DNA of 35,353 nt from Mycogone perniciosa (taxonomy: Eukaryota; Ascomycota; Sordariomycetes; Hypocreales; Hypocreaceae). The stretch is from the NCBI GenBank assembly GCA_025331125.1, contig JAOALB010000130.1, positions 1 through 35,353 on the forward strand. The letters are read 5' to 3'. Shown here in pieces: positions 22,067 to 31,890 of this stretch. Made by a program: the position numbers and the translations under genes. The notes beneath the pieces are model-generated. The model did no database searches and was not told where the DNA came from. It worked only from the letters and a program-made list of their open reading frames with translations. Numbering within the stretch: the first letter of the stretch is position 1; the number at the start of each line of letters is the position of its first letter.

Positions 22067-22427
22067 TTGACGGTTCGTTAAGACATTGCCAAGTAGTAGT
22101 CCATGTAAGCCTCGAGATGTGAGTTGGTGCGTATGAATGGCGAGACCATGGATTGCTTATACGCGGATCCGACGCCTCGCATGTACTTTGTACGGAGTAC
22201 GGCGGAGGGTAACAAACGAATGCTCCAATGGAGCCGTAATTGACTCATGCCGATTCCGGAAAGACGTAATAACTCTCGCACATATGTAATACGAGTCAGG
22301 GCCAAAAGAGGCATGTCAACAGGATAGTAGTGCTCCGTACATGCTATTAAACAGCACAATCTTGACGACGGCACACACATTGATCTCAGCTTCAAGCCTC
22401 GTTAATCTTGGCTTCTCAACCTTCAAG
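22067..22427. other. Intergenic, carries TACTCCGTA motifs
   Basis: About 360 bases with one exact motif (22191) and one variant (22332). A plus frame runs into the following gene but lacks features of an N-terminus. Confidence 0.5.
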
Positions 22428-23224
22428 ATGGCGGCGCCCTCACCTCCGGTCGGCCCTCCCGTAGCCTCCGCCGAATCGGCCCAGTTCCCGCCACATGTAC
22501 CTCTCCATGGCCGCCATACATCGGTCGTCCCGTTACGCCCCGAACACTCCGCGTCTCTCTTCAAGTATCTCGGCGGACCTGAAAACTTCTGGCGGTGGAC
22601 ATACATGTTCACCAGCGGATTCTCCGACCAGGCAGACTGTGATAGCAGCATCGCGGAGTGGGCCGAGTCCAAAGATCCCTTGTACTATGTTGTGCTTTCG
22701 GGTCCCGCGTCGGACCCTTCGTCCGAGCCCGCAGGTATATTGGCCTATCTAGCAACCGTGCCGCAGCACCGAAGAATCGAGATAGGGTGTGTCATTCTTG
22801 GCGAGAAGCTCAAGCGCTCGCGAGAAGCGACGGAAGCGTTCTATCTCTTTATCAAGCATGCGTTCAGGGACCTGGGGTATCTACGTGTCGAGTGGAAGGC
22901 CAATCATCTCAATGCGCCGAGCTTGGCGGCGGCTCGGCGGTTGGGATTTGAGTACGAGGGCATCTTTAGGTAAGAAGAATGACTTGTTGTTTCGTTTTCC
23001 TTATCAATCAACGATTGAGGATCGAGTTTTTGGTTTCTAATCATGTCAATTGCAGGAAGCACATGATCATCAAGGGTAGGCATCGAGATACGGCTTGGTT
23101 CAGCATCACGGATGAAGAATGGCCAAAGGTGGAGCAAGGGTTTGACGCTTGGCTGGCTGAGAGCAATTTTGATGAGCAAGGGAAGCAGAGGCGGGGATTA
23201 GTAGAGTGTCGAGAAAGGCCATAG
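22428..23224 (+). CDS. GNAT N-acetyltransferase (RimJ/RimL-like, Acetyltransf_3), two exons
   Basis: A 236-residue acyl-CoA N-acetyltransferase. Exon 1 is 22428-22969 and exon 2 is 23056-23224. The 86-nt intron (22970-23055) begins GTAAGA, has a TCTAAT branch-like site and ends TTGCAG; the split Arg codon AG-G is restored. The N-terminal 20 residues are Pro/Ala-rich. PLRPEHSASLFKYLGG opens the fold. RRIEIGCVILGEKLKRSREATEA is the strand and pyrophosphate-loop region, although the usual Gly residues of the CoA loop are replaced (RSREAT). KANHLNAPSLAAARRLGFEYEG is the typical C-terminal signature. I start at the ATG with GCGGCG following, 29 codons inside a longer open frame. The substrate could be a protein N-terminus or a small amine. 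A plus-strand hydrolase lies upstream. Confidence 0.88.
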
Positions 23225-24220
23225 ATGGGGGGAAATAGCCATACATACATACATAGAAGAGAGTACTCCGTACTCAAGAGAGATAGAATAGATCTGCGTT
23301 GTCTTAGTATTGGCCTGGAATATTCGTATTCGTCCTCGTTTTCTGACATCAGGTGAGATCTGCCCATAAATGCATAAAATGTTCCTATGATCTCCGCCCA
23401 AAAGTGAAACCCGAGACCATCCCGAGGCCAGGGTATTTTTAGAATTTTCTGGTCAAGAAAATTGCTTTTAGGACCCCGGGGAATTGATCTAGAAACCGAC
23501 CTCGGCTCCATATATTCGTCTTTTTTATGTCTCTTCTGTACGACTCTACCTCTGACAGTCTATTGGGCAAGTTCTGGTAAAGAGGCACCAGAAAAGGTGG
23601 CAAATATCGGCAATGCTATCCGAGTTCCTTTGTTTGTAGGGCCACAACACGTGTCTACTTTCACTGAAAATGACGAGTCGGTATTACGATTTGGTGAACT
23701 TTCACAAGCTGAAGTTAGTCTGGAGTATCTATCTACTTCGTACGCAGCTTTGGAAAGAAAATTACTCGTGCTCTCTCAGGACGAGTCCCGAACTAGCACG
23801 GATTTTATTCCCTCTTGTAGTTACGAGATATTATGTATGTACGAAGTGTCCCACCACACTAAAGGTGGTGTCGACATGGGTCCTTGTGGGCATATTTGTA
23901 CGCGTATACGAAGCATGTGTGTTTGTGTCAGTATTAGGTGCTTGTGCAGAAGTGTAGAGTGTATTATTATTATGTACTCCGTACTGATGCTCTTGATCGT
24001 TCGTATCCCATTCCCCTTCAGGTGCCCTTCTTCTCTTTCTTTTCCTCTCTCGTGGGAGAAAACGTGAGAACCTGCTGCGCTTCTCAATTTGTGAGCGGAA
24101 CCTGCGGTTGTCTGTGTCGTGCAGAGAGGACAAATTCATTTCCATAACCGCCTCTCCTCTCCTCTTATTTATGCAATTTCCCCCCATTCATTCGTTTTGC
24201 ACTGCCTCCTTTCCAACAAC
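23225..24220. other. Non-coding region upstream of membrane protein gene
   Basis: Contains an ATAC-type run near 23240 and two TACTCCGTA motifs (23264, 23975). A 201-codon frame (23462-24067) starts with TTG, lacks an early ATG, contains one of these motifs and shows no domain, so it is not called. The last 120 bases are pyrimidine-rich and look like a 5' leader. Confidence 0.5.
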
Positions 24221-25765
24221 ATGGCATCATCACACAGCAACACAGCCTCACCAGGGGCACCAGAACCGATGCCGCTGCCAAGTCCCGGCAGCAACATCGG
24301 GCCCGTGGCGGAGCCATCGGCAGAGACTGAGAGGATAAGCATCGGAGAGATGAAGCCGTCGGCGCTGCCCCATACGGACAGCTTCTTTTCGTATTCCTCC
24401 GCCGTGTCCGCGCCCGGAGCGGATCACATCGCCACTCTCATCAAGGTTGACAAGAAGAGTAAGCAGGGCGAGACGACCTCCTCATACGTGCCCGTGCAGC
24501 GTGCAAAGTTTGAGAACAATATTTACCGCGCGATCGGCTTCTTAGAGCTCTGCAATGCAGGCGATTTTGGGGCAAATATATGGAATGACACACCCGTGCC
24601 CATCTACGCCATAGTCTTTATGGCGGTTGGCGGCACAGTTGCGGGCATCATGTCGATTGTTGCATTCATGGACTCACGGCTAGCATGGCGTAACATTCGC
24701 TTCCTTCGTCAGCAGCGACGGGACCTGGAAGACGAGATAGGTCGCAGATCACAGAGCTCACAGTCTACTCGCGACCTCGACGTCATGCTGGCCGTTAGCT
24801 TTCGCGAACTCGGCAGCGAAATCATCAACCGCTGGGCTCTCGACATCTTCATGGGTGGCGGCGCAGTCCTCATCTCCATAGGCACGTACATGGCTATTGG
24901 TGGCAATGACCAGAACGTCTGGTTCGCCAGTAACATCCTCTCGGGCTACCTGGGCAATGCTCCTATCGCTCTCTACGGCCTTGTCAACTTCTGCTGGGGC
25001 GTCTACATCTTCTGCAAGGCACAGGGCCACGTGAATGCCGCCATGCAGTTCATCCCTGGATCCCGCTCCCTGGCCCTGATAAGGCGGCGCAGCAGGACCG
25101 TGCAGACCTTTGCCGCTATCAACGGCACTGCCACCATCGTGGGAGGCATAGGTTCGATGATCACGGCGACGAGGTGGTGGGGCTATGTGATTCTTATTCC
25201 TGTCATTATGTCCTCCATCTTTTGTAATTACTTGTGGCGATCGAGGGTTGGTTACACTCGTCGCGACCCAGTAACTGCCAAGATGCCCGAGATGAGTGTT
25301 GACGAGCTCACCACTGCTCTCGAGTTCGCAGCTCGGGCAGAGCACACCATCAGGGAACATGGTGATGAGCCCATCCAACCGTTTGTCGCAGATCCTATGT
25401 CTCTGCGCTCCGTCATCGAGTTCCTCTGTGAACATGAGCTATTCGAGCAGTTCTGCCTTGGGCTGGTCAAGAAGGTGGAGTTGAGCGCTGCTATCTGCAC
25501 CAGTTCGTGTCGTGCGTCTGATGGCGATGACAACACCGAGATTACTATTGACACGCGGACTCTCTTGGCTGTGCCAGAGGCGCTGCACCCTGCCATGATC
25601 AATGTCGCCCAAGAACTGGTCCGCAAGATCGGTCCCCAACACTTCAGGCATCGAGAACGGTATGCCGCCGAACTACTGGGCACTTATCTCGCCTTGTCAC
25701 GCCAAGAAAACGCCAACCGTACTGTCGAGGCTGAGCCTCAAGACGAGAAACGCGTGTCTGCATGA
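24221..25765 (+). CDS. Multi-pass membrane protein of unknown function
   Basis: Single exon, 514 residues. The ATG (context CAACATGG) is 34 codons inside a longer open frame whose upstream part lacks protein character. Residues 1-95 are a disordered Ser/Pro-rich tail. Transmembrane segments are seen at about 128-150, 206-226, 236-265 and 300-336 (the last two long enough for two helices each). A basic, coiled-coil-prone loop (151-185, WRNIRFLRQQRRDLEDEI) lies between TM1 and TM2. The C-terminal 175 residues are soluble and helical, with Cys residues around 430-440. The pattern resembles conserved fungal integral membrane proteins without assigned function; I recognise no transporter or enzyme motif. 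Its neighbours give no hint of its role. Confidence 0.8.
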   Translation: MASSHSNTASPGAPEPMPLPSPGSNIGPVAEPSAETERISIGEMKPSALPHTDSFFSYSSAVSAPGADHIATLIKVDKKSKQGETTSSYVPVQRAKFENNIYRAIGFLELCNAGDFGANIWNDTPVPIYAIVFMAVGGTVAGIMSIVAFMDSRLAWRNIRFLRQQRRDLEDEIGRRSQSSQSTRDLDVMLAVSFRELGSEIINRWALDIFMGGGAVLISIGTYMAIGGNDQNVWFASNILSGYLGNAPIALYGLVNFCWGVYIFCKAQGHVNAAMQFIPGSRSLALIRRRSRTVQTFAAINGTATIVGGIGSMITATRWWGYVILIPVIMSSIFCNYLWRSRVGYTRRDPVTAKMPEMSVDELTTALEFAARAEHTIREHGDEPIQPFVADPMSLRSVIEFLCEHELFEQFCLGLVKKVELSAAICTSSCRASDGDDNTEITIDTRTLLAVPEALHPAMINVAQELVRKIGPQHFRHRERYAAELLGTYLALSRQENANRTVEAEPQDEKRVSA

Positions 25766-26463
25766 TTCAGTTATACATATATACATACACACCTCGACGT
25801 AGACCATTTAATGCATTCAGAACGGAGCAGAAGAAAAGGGTTTAGGAGTTTGTAGGTCTCGTCTTGGGAGAGTAGAGCGGGCATTGGGCATGAATGGGTA
25901 TTACGATGTACTAACTAATCCATACAAACAGGGCATTTGTCGTTTGGGTTACATTTTCTTTTTGGGCACTGGTTTGACCAACAGCTTCTTGACGAATGCT
26001 TGAAATAGCAGACATTTAATTCACGAGAATCTTGAACCCGGAAATTGCCAGGTCTTCTTCTCTCGTGATCGTTTTGTGTCATGTCACCATGGTTCCGGGA
26101 CAGCTGCCTGTGAACACACCGGCCTGAGACAGCCTTTCCGCAGGCCATTCCAATGAACAGAAGTCGACTCGAATCCTCCATTTCGTGCAACTTGAGCTGT
26201 CACATTCATTCCTTCGACAAGGCTCCGATGGAGCCGGGGGAATGTGTGAGACGTTAAGGCTGTTCGGCCAAAAATCGGATTGGGCCTCGCTTGTGTGAAA
26301 GATGGTGTCATCGCCTCGGCGTTGCAACCAAATCCGAATATATACTTCGTATATATTAATATACTTGGCAAGGCTGGCTGGTATAAAATATCTGGGATGA
26401 TCTCATGCATACTGCACTTCCGCTCATCCCCTTACCCAAAACAAGCCACTCCAAATCGCAACC
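25766..26463. other. Intergenic, promoter of epoxide hydrolase
   Basis: About 700 bases. Overlapping minus-strand frames (25915-26410) have no domain. Near 26338-26355 an AT-rich palindrome (TATATAC-TTC-GTATATA) precedes a TATA box at 26382. Confidence 0.5.
26382..26390 (+). promoter_or_regulatory. TATA box of the epoxide hydrolase gene
   Basis: TATAAAATA lies 82 bp upstream of the ATG, a standard spacing giving a leader of about 50 nt. Confidence 0.55.
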
Positions 26464-27796
26464 ATGTCTGAAGATATCAGGCCCTTTAAAATCTCTGTGC
26501 CAGACTCCTCTATTAGTCTTCTAAAGACCAAGTTATCCGCGGCGATATTCCCAGAGGAGGTCGAATTCTCAGATGACAGAGATTATGGCACCACCCTGAG
26601 CGACGTGAAGCGTTTGGCGACATACTGGAACGAAGGCTATGATTGGCGGGCGCATGAAAAACAACTCAATGAAATCCCCCAATTCACGACAACAATCTCT
26701 GTAGACGGCTTCGATGACCTGGATATTCATTTCGTTCATCAGAGGAGTACTAGGCTGGGCAGTATTCCACTGTTGTTCGTCCATGGGTGTAAAACATCAC
26801 CAGCAGCATCATGGCGGCATGGGTAAAATGAGAGCTAACGACATCGTAATAGGGCCAGGAAGCTTCATAGAGGTGGTCAAAATACTGCCTCTGTTGACGG
26901 AACCAAAAGATGAAAATGCACCGTCGTTCCACGTCGTCGCGCCTTCGCTGCCAAACTTTGGCTTCTCCGATAGAGTGTCAAAAAGAGGATTTGGTGTGAA
27001 GCAGTACGCAGAGACCATGCACAAAGTCATGCTGAAGCTTGGCTATGAGAAATATGGTATTGATATCCCGTCCCATCTCTGTCACCCACCAAGGCTCACC
27101 ATCTTTCTAGTGACGCAGGGAGGCGATTGGGGCTTCTTCATCACCCGTCTCATCGGCCTTTACTATCCAGACCACTGCGTCGCCTCACACACCAACACTG
27201 CCGCCGCCTCGCTCTCCTTCTCCCGTGCTCTCTGGCTCGGTGTAAAGTACTTTTTCGGTTGGCTCTCTGACGAGGAAAAGCAACACTTCTCCAACTCGAA
27301 AGCTTATATCACAGGCGGCATGGGTTACTTGCTCACACAGAGTACCAAGCCCTCGACGCTGGGTTTCGCAATGGCTGACTCGCCTATCGCCTTGCTAGCC
27401 TGGGTGCATGAGAAGTTACGCGACTGGACAGATGCCTATCCATGGACGGACGATGAGATTCTAACCTGGATATCGATCTACCAATTCTCGAAAGCTGGAC
27501 CGGCGGCAAGTTTAACCATTTACTATGAAGCTTTCCAAAACGGTCGCGAAGAGGCGCTCAAGCCAATGGGCTACATTCCCCGAGTTCCACTGGGCATTTC
27601 CGTTTTCCCAAAGGACCTGGCCCTAGCTCCGAAGTCCTGGAGGAAGACTTTTGGACCGATTGTCTTTGACAAAATGCACAAGAGCGGTGGTCATTTCTCC
27701 GCTTATGAGTGTCCAGAGGAGCTTGTCGAGGATGTGAGGGTATTGGCAGAAAGTTCTGGTGCTGCTGTGCGGTTCCGGCTGAATGCCAAATCGTAG
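26464..27796 (+). CDS. Epoxide hydrolase (microsomal-type, EHN domain), three exons
   Basis: A 404-residue enzyme. Exons: 26464-26788, 26853-27056, 27111-27796. Intron 1 (64 nt, GTAAAA...ATAG, CTAAC branch) restores HGWPGSF. Intron 2 (54 nt, GTATTG...CTAG) restores YVTQGGDWG. The N-terminal EHN domain (PFKISVPDSSISLLKTKL, about 7-105) is the family hallmark. The oxyanion motif is H107-G-W-P-G-S, the nucleophile D182 in QGGDWGF, and the catalytic His H371 in SGGHFSAYE; lid tyrosines are present in the cap region (for example in LTIYYEAF). These enzymes open epoxides to diols, in detoxification or secondary metabolism. No membrane anchor is visible, so it is probably soluble. It converges with the giant AAA/helicase gene, 181 bp away. 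Confidence 0.92.
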
Positions 27797-27977
27797 AACC
27801 GGGCTACCAGGGAATTGAGATTAGGGAAGGTTTTTGAACGATGATTGGGAGGATATTTGCTCAGGGAGGTGGTGTGTACCAAGTTCCTCAGGTTATTAGG
27901 TTGAAGTGATGGGCTTCATTACATTCGTAGGAAACATTGTAGCAATCGTTCATCTATCTAGGCCATCTCCCCGGCCA

Positions 27978-30900
27978 TCAAAGCTTCTCCAAGTCGCCAT
28001 TTGACATGTAATGCGATCCACCAGCACAGCGAAAACCTGATGCCTGCTTTATCCATTGAAAATCTATGGGACAAACGCCCCTTGCCGCCAATTTCGCACG
28101 CTGTTCCTCTTCCCGTTTTCGACGGGCCTCCTCTTCCATCACTTGTCTAACAATCCTCTCTCTGTCAGAATCTTTGGCGGTTTTCTGAGCTTTCAAGAGC
28201 TCGCGGTATTTCGTCTCTCGACGCTCCTCCTCAGCCCTGTCTTTCTGGAGCTGTTCCCAGATTTCGTCACTCACGCCAGCATCGCGCACCGATTGGCGAT
28301 GGCTGGTTTGGCCTGGAGGTTCAGGCTCAGGAGAACCATCAGCTGCCTCGTCGTTGACTTCCTGAAGCACCTCGCTATTCGTAGAGATGTGAAAGGGCAA
28401 ATTTGTTTGGGAAGCCCTCTGAGCAGCGTCCATCATCGCGGCGAGTACATTGACAGCTGGAGACAGATCCGTCCTCCTCATTCTCGCCAACCGATCACGA
28501 AGCATCTTGTCAAGCTCTTGAATAACTTGGTCTTCATGTAATTTTAGCGTTTGCGCAGCCAAATCAATGCGTCGAAAGATGTTCTTGGCCAATTCCTTCA
28601 CGTCTCGAGCGCTAGCCCACCCTTCTACCATAGCCAAGGACTTGAATATCTGCAAGATATTGTCCTTGAACGGCCCAGAAGGAGACTCGAGACAGGAAAA
28701 ATCAAGAATCTTACCCTTAGGCTCTGTCTTTCTCTTGATTTCTGTCCTTCTCTTTCCCAAAAGGCTAGTGAGAAGCTGAAGGCAATGCTCGGAGCTGAGC
28801 GGCTCAAACTCGATGGTCTCGGGGAAACGGCTTGACAGTCCTGGATTGACCGACAACAGTCGATTGATGTCGTTCTCATAGCCAGCCAAGATGATGATGA
28901 GCTTCCCTTGATACCTTGGCTTGGTTACGCAGTCGACTAGCTCATCAATCGCCTCTTTGCTGAACGCGCCCTCGGCTAATCGGTAGGCTTCATCGATGAG
29001 CAACACTCCCCTAAGGGCCTCATCGAGCTTATTTTGAACCTTCGGCCCCGTCTGACCAACGTACTGGCCGATCAAGTCAGTTGCTGAGCATTCGGTCAGC
29101 TTAGCCTCCCCGAGGAATCCCATGTCGTAGTACACCTTGCCCATCTTTCGTGCAGTCGTCGTCTTGCCTGTCCCCGGCGGTCCACGGAATAAAAAGTTGA
29201 AGGGGATTTCCTCCTTGACGTCCATGCCAATCGCTTTCAACTGTCGCACTCGTCCCTGGATCTCTTCGAGCATCTCGATGATCTTCTCACGGCCAACTTC
29301 ATCTTGGAAGAGCTGCCGTACATTAGTTTTTCTTGTGCTTCGGTCAAAATCCTCGTCAAAGTCCATAGCCTCCAGCTGGTTCCTCTTTATTTTCCCTGCG
29401 GAAAGCCGTTTTTGATACGCTGCCTTGGCTTTGCTCAGGAGATTTTCGATTGCACCACCGTTGCCAACATTTGGCTTGTTTTGCTCACGGATGAGAACAT
29501 CTAGTGCGGCTCGTTTCCCTTCCCCTGTTGTTGTGAAGCCAGAGGCTTTCAGTTTCAGGTCCAGGACTTGTCGCAGGCCATCGTCATCAAAGTCCTCAAA
29601 TACGAATGGGGAATCTACAGAGAATCGGCGACTGAGCCCGGGGTTGACACTCCGGAACATCTGTTCCATCTGCTCTTGGTACCCTATTAGAATGACGCAG
29701 CGATCGTCGCCAGGCACATTCTGAACCTCACCAACGATTGTGTCAACGACAGCCGTCTTATATGGATCTGCGACGGACCCTTGCCCACCATAAAGGCCGT
29801 AGGCTTCGTCAATCACAAGAACTTTGCCGACTGTTGCGACCAGAATGCCTTTAGTCTGCGCCTCAGACTGACCCAGGGCGGAACCGATAAAATCTGCTGG
29901 AGTCTTCACCACCACCTCTCCGTTGGATATGAGACCTAGGGTGGCCAGGATCTCGCCGTATAGCTTGGCAACTGTTGTCTTCCCTGTTCCAGGCGACCCA
30001 AGGAAGACTCGATTGAGCGAAAACTCCATGGGAGGCTCTTCTGCAAGCTCCCGGTCATAGTTCGTCTTGATCGAGTCAAGCAAGATTTTCACCTCTCGCT
30101 TGACTTCCTTCAACCCAATCATCTCATTCAGTTTTCGCCATGCCTTGCAGTTGCTGAGAGCTACCGATGGCTCCGGGCCGATGATGTCCTCCTTAGTAAA
30201 AAGGAAGTCGTCGGGGGTGGTGTTGGCACGCCGTTCGAGTCGGAATCGAGCTGCCTGTCTCTTCTCTATCCTCGCCAGAGCATTCTCAATAGCGCGAGCA
30301 TTACCGAAACCCACTTTGCCTCGTCCTCGACCAACTCGCCGAGCGGCGATGCGAAAGTAAAGGCCATCGGTTCCACCCTCAACCTGCATCTTCCCTCTAA
30401 ATTTGTGGCGAACTTTACGCTCGAGAATCTGCCGTAGTTCATCATCTGTATAATCCTCAAACTTCATTTCGATGGGGAATCGGCTTTGGAAGCCGGGGTT
30501 GTGTGCAAAAAAGGATTCCATTTGCTTTGAGTACCCTGCGAGAACGACAACGAGTCCTGGATTATCTACTTCAGCAAGAAGATAATCCAGGACTGCCTTG
30601 CCACCTGGGCTATTTCCGGAGGACAGTTGATATGCCTCGTCAATAAACAAGACACCACCCCCGTCATTCTTGATCTCTTCTAGCAGCTTCTCGCAGCCGG
30701 ACACACCAATGTTGGCCAACTTAGATCCTGTGGTTTCCTTGAAGCAGTCACCAGCGATGGCACCTATACCTGTGAGGAACCTTCCCCATAAGCGCGCCAC
30801 AGTTGTTTTCCCAGTTCCTGGGTTCCCAAGCAAGGAACAGCTCAGTCTCTCTTGGGATAGCGACACACCTTGTCGAATCTTCGTATCAACAGTTGATTTG

Positions 30901-30992
30901 ATGGATAGAAAGTCCTTCTTGACTGCCTCTAATCCAATCAGGTCCATTAGCTCATCCAGGGCACTGTTCCGAGCACCTTCATTGCGCTTCAT
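27978..30992 (-). CDS. Triple CbxX/CfxQ AAA+ segment (3' part of the fusion gene)
   Basis: An uninterrupted 1,004-codon frame. Module 1 has Walker A GNPGTGKTT (residues 56-64) and Walker B VLFIDEAY (114-121). Module 2 has GSPGTGKTT near 332 and VLVIDEAY. Module 3 has GPPGTGKTT near 605 and VLLIDEAY. Each ends with the arginine-finger-like NPG(L/F)xSRF or NPGLSRRF. All three ATPase sites appear intact. The tail is Glu/Arg-rich and coiled (about 900-970), followed by CPIDFQWIKQASGFRCAGG and SHY, a small Cys/His cap. Coding probably extends upstream past this Met to 31016 (EAGQEWES precedes it) and then joins the zinc-finger exon, so 30992 is not the true start of the protein. If transcribed alone, it could encode an independent AAA+ protein. 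Confidence 0.85.
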   Translation of the reverse strand: MKRNEGARNSALDELMDLIGLEAVKKDFLSIKSTVDTKIRQGVSLSQERLSCSLLGNPGTGKTTVARLWGRFLTGIGAIAGDCFKETTGSKLANIGVSGCEKLLEEIKNDGGGVLFIDEAYQLSSGNSPGGKAVLDYLLAEVDNPGLVVVLAGYSKQMESFFAHNPGFQSRFPIEMKFEDYTDDELRQILERKVRHKFRGKMQVEGGTDGLYFRIAARRVGRGRGKVGFGNARAIENALARIEKRQAARFRLERRANTTPDDFLFTKEDIIGPEPSVALSNCKAWRKLNEMIGLKEVKREVKILLDSIKTNYDRELAEEPPMEFSLNRVFLGSPGTGKTTVAKLYGEILATLGLISNGEVVVKTPADFIGSALGQSEAQTKGILVATVGKVLVIDEAYGLYGGQGSVADPYKTAVVDTIVGEVQNVPGDDRCVILIGYQEQMEQMFRSVNPGLSRRFSVDSPFVFEDFDDDGLRQVLDLKLKASGFTTTGEGKRAALDVLIREQNKPNVGNGGAIENLLSKAKAAYQKRLSAGKIKRNQLEAMDFDEDFDRSTRKTNVRQLFQDEVGREKIIEMLEEIQGRVRQLKAIGMDVKEEIPFNFLFRGPPGTGKTTTARKMGKVYYDMGFLGEAKLTECSATDLIGQYVGQTGPKVQNKLDEALRGVLLIDEAYRLAEGAFSKEAIDELVDCVTKPRYQGKLIIILAGYENDINRLLSVNPGLSSRFPETIEFEPLSSEHCLQLLTSLLGKRRTEIKRKTEPKGKILDFSCLESPSGPFKDNILQIFKSLAMVEGWASARDVKELAKNIFRRIDLAAQTLKLHEDQVIQELDKMLRDRLARMRRTDLSPAVNVLAAMMDAAQRASQTNLPFHISTNSEVLQEVNDEAADGSPEPEPPGQTSHRQSVRDAGVSDEIWEQLQKDRAEEERRETKYRELLKAQKTAKDSDRERIVRQVMEEEARRKREEEQRAKLAARGVCPIDFQWIKQASGFRCAGGSHYMSNGDLEKL
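30553..30594. repeat. Perfect 15-bp inverted repeat inside AAA+ module 1
   Basis: AGTCCTGGATTATCT (30553-30567) and AGATAATCCAGGACT (30580-30594) are exact reverse complements around a 12-nt loop. They lie in the codons for VLDYLLAEVDNPGL and would form a strong hairpin in the transcript. Confidence 0.9.
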
Positions 30993-31015
30993 AGATTCCC
31001 ATTCCTGTCCAGCCT

Positions 31016-31554
31016 CTCACTGGATTGAGGCGGCTGCTGCGGTTGGTATCCTCTGAGCTTTCACCGGATTTGACCTGGTCATTCGCACTTTTCGCTGAGG
31101 CTTTGGCTGCATCCATTCTTGCTTGCGTTTCCTTGAGGCTTTGTAGCTTGGCCTTTTTCTGAGCAAGTGTTTTCTGCTGCGTATTTTCCTCTTCTTGGTA
31201 CTTCATGGCCCGCCGGTGGTGATCAATCTGATCCTCCATCTCTTGCAGTTCACGGCGGTATTTGTCTTGTGCCTCCTGTCGTTTCTTCTCCAGTTCAAAG
31301 TCCCTCTGGATTCGCCGTCGGTTTTCTTCATCTTCACGGGCGCAGTCGTTACAACCCTGATTCTCATTTCCGCACTGGAACTTCCGCTTATGGCCTCGCT
31401 CGCATGTTTTGGGAACCATCTTTGTGCATGCAACTTTGGAGTGGTCTGCCAAGCGATGGCATCGGCGGTCGCAGGTATGTTTGCCGCAACCAAGTATAGC
31501 ACCACTGGGTTTGTTAGTGAATCGCTGAACCAATCTGTGAAAGAACAACTCACC
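31016..31554 (-). other. NF-X1 zinc fingers and coiled coil of the fusion gene
   Basis: After the 49-nt intron the protein reads CGAILGCGKHTCDRRCHRL, then ADHSKVACTK, with CxxxHxC-type NF-X1 spacing, and further Cys pairs in FQCGNENQGCNDC. A long Glu/Lys/Arg/Gln coiled coil follows (EENRRRIQRDFELEKKRQ onward). The frame ends in a stop just past the expected junction to the AAA+ part. A 49-nt GTGAAA...GAG intron (31064-31016) or a 1-nt shift would restore it. Confidence 0.8.
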
Positions 31555-31890
31555 ATAGCTCGGCACATCCTCCGTCAGGGCAATGTTGGTCGAAATCCCT
31601 TGGTGTTTTGAGTAGTGCGGATCGATCTGGGTGCTGCTCACAGTGAACAGGCACACCATCAAACAAGAAGCCTTTCTCCTTCAAGGCATCGGAGTACTGT
31701 TTCCACATTTCACCTCCTTTCTTGCTCTCTCGGAAGGTTTTTAAATTTCCAAAGAGTACAACGCAATCCCTTGCGCGCGACATGAGGACAGCTAGTCGCT
31801 CGCGTGCAATGAGAAATCCGATGTCACCTTTCTCGTTGCTTCTTGTCAATGATATAATCACAATATCGCACTCTTCTCCTTGGTAGTTGT

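Noticed and set aside
23462..24067. 201-codon plus-strand frame
   Set aside because: It begins with TTG, has no early ATG, contains a TACTCCGTA motif and shows no domain.
24758..25435. 225-codon minus-strand frame inside the membrane protein gene
   Set aside because: Antisense shadow; the plus-strand frame has coherent transmembrane helices.
26338..26355. TATATAC-TTC-GTATATA palindrome considered as a recombinase site
   Set aside because: Arms of only 7 bp made of AT repeats just before a TATA box; no recombinase or second site nearby.
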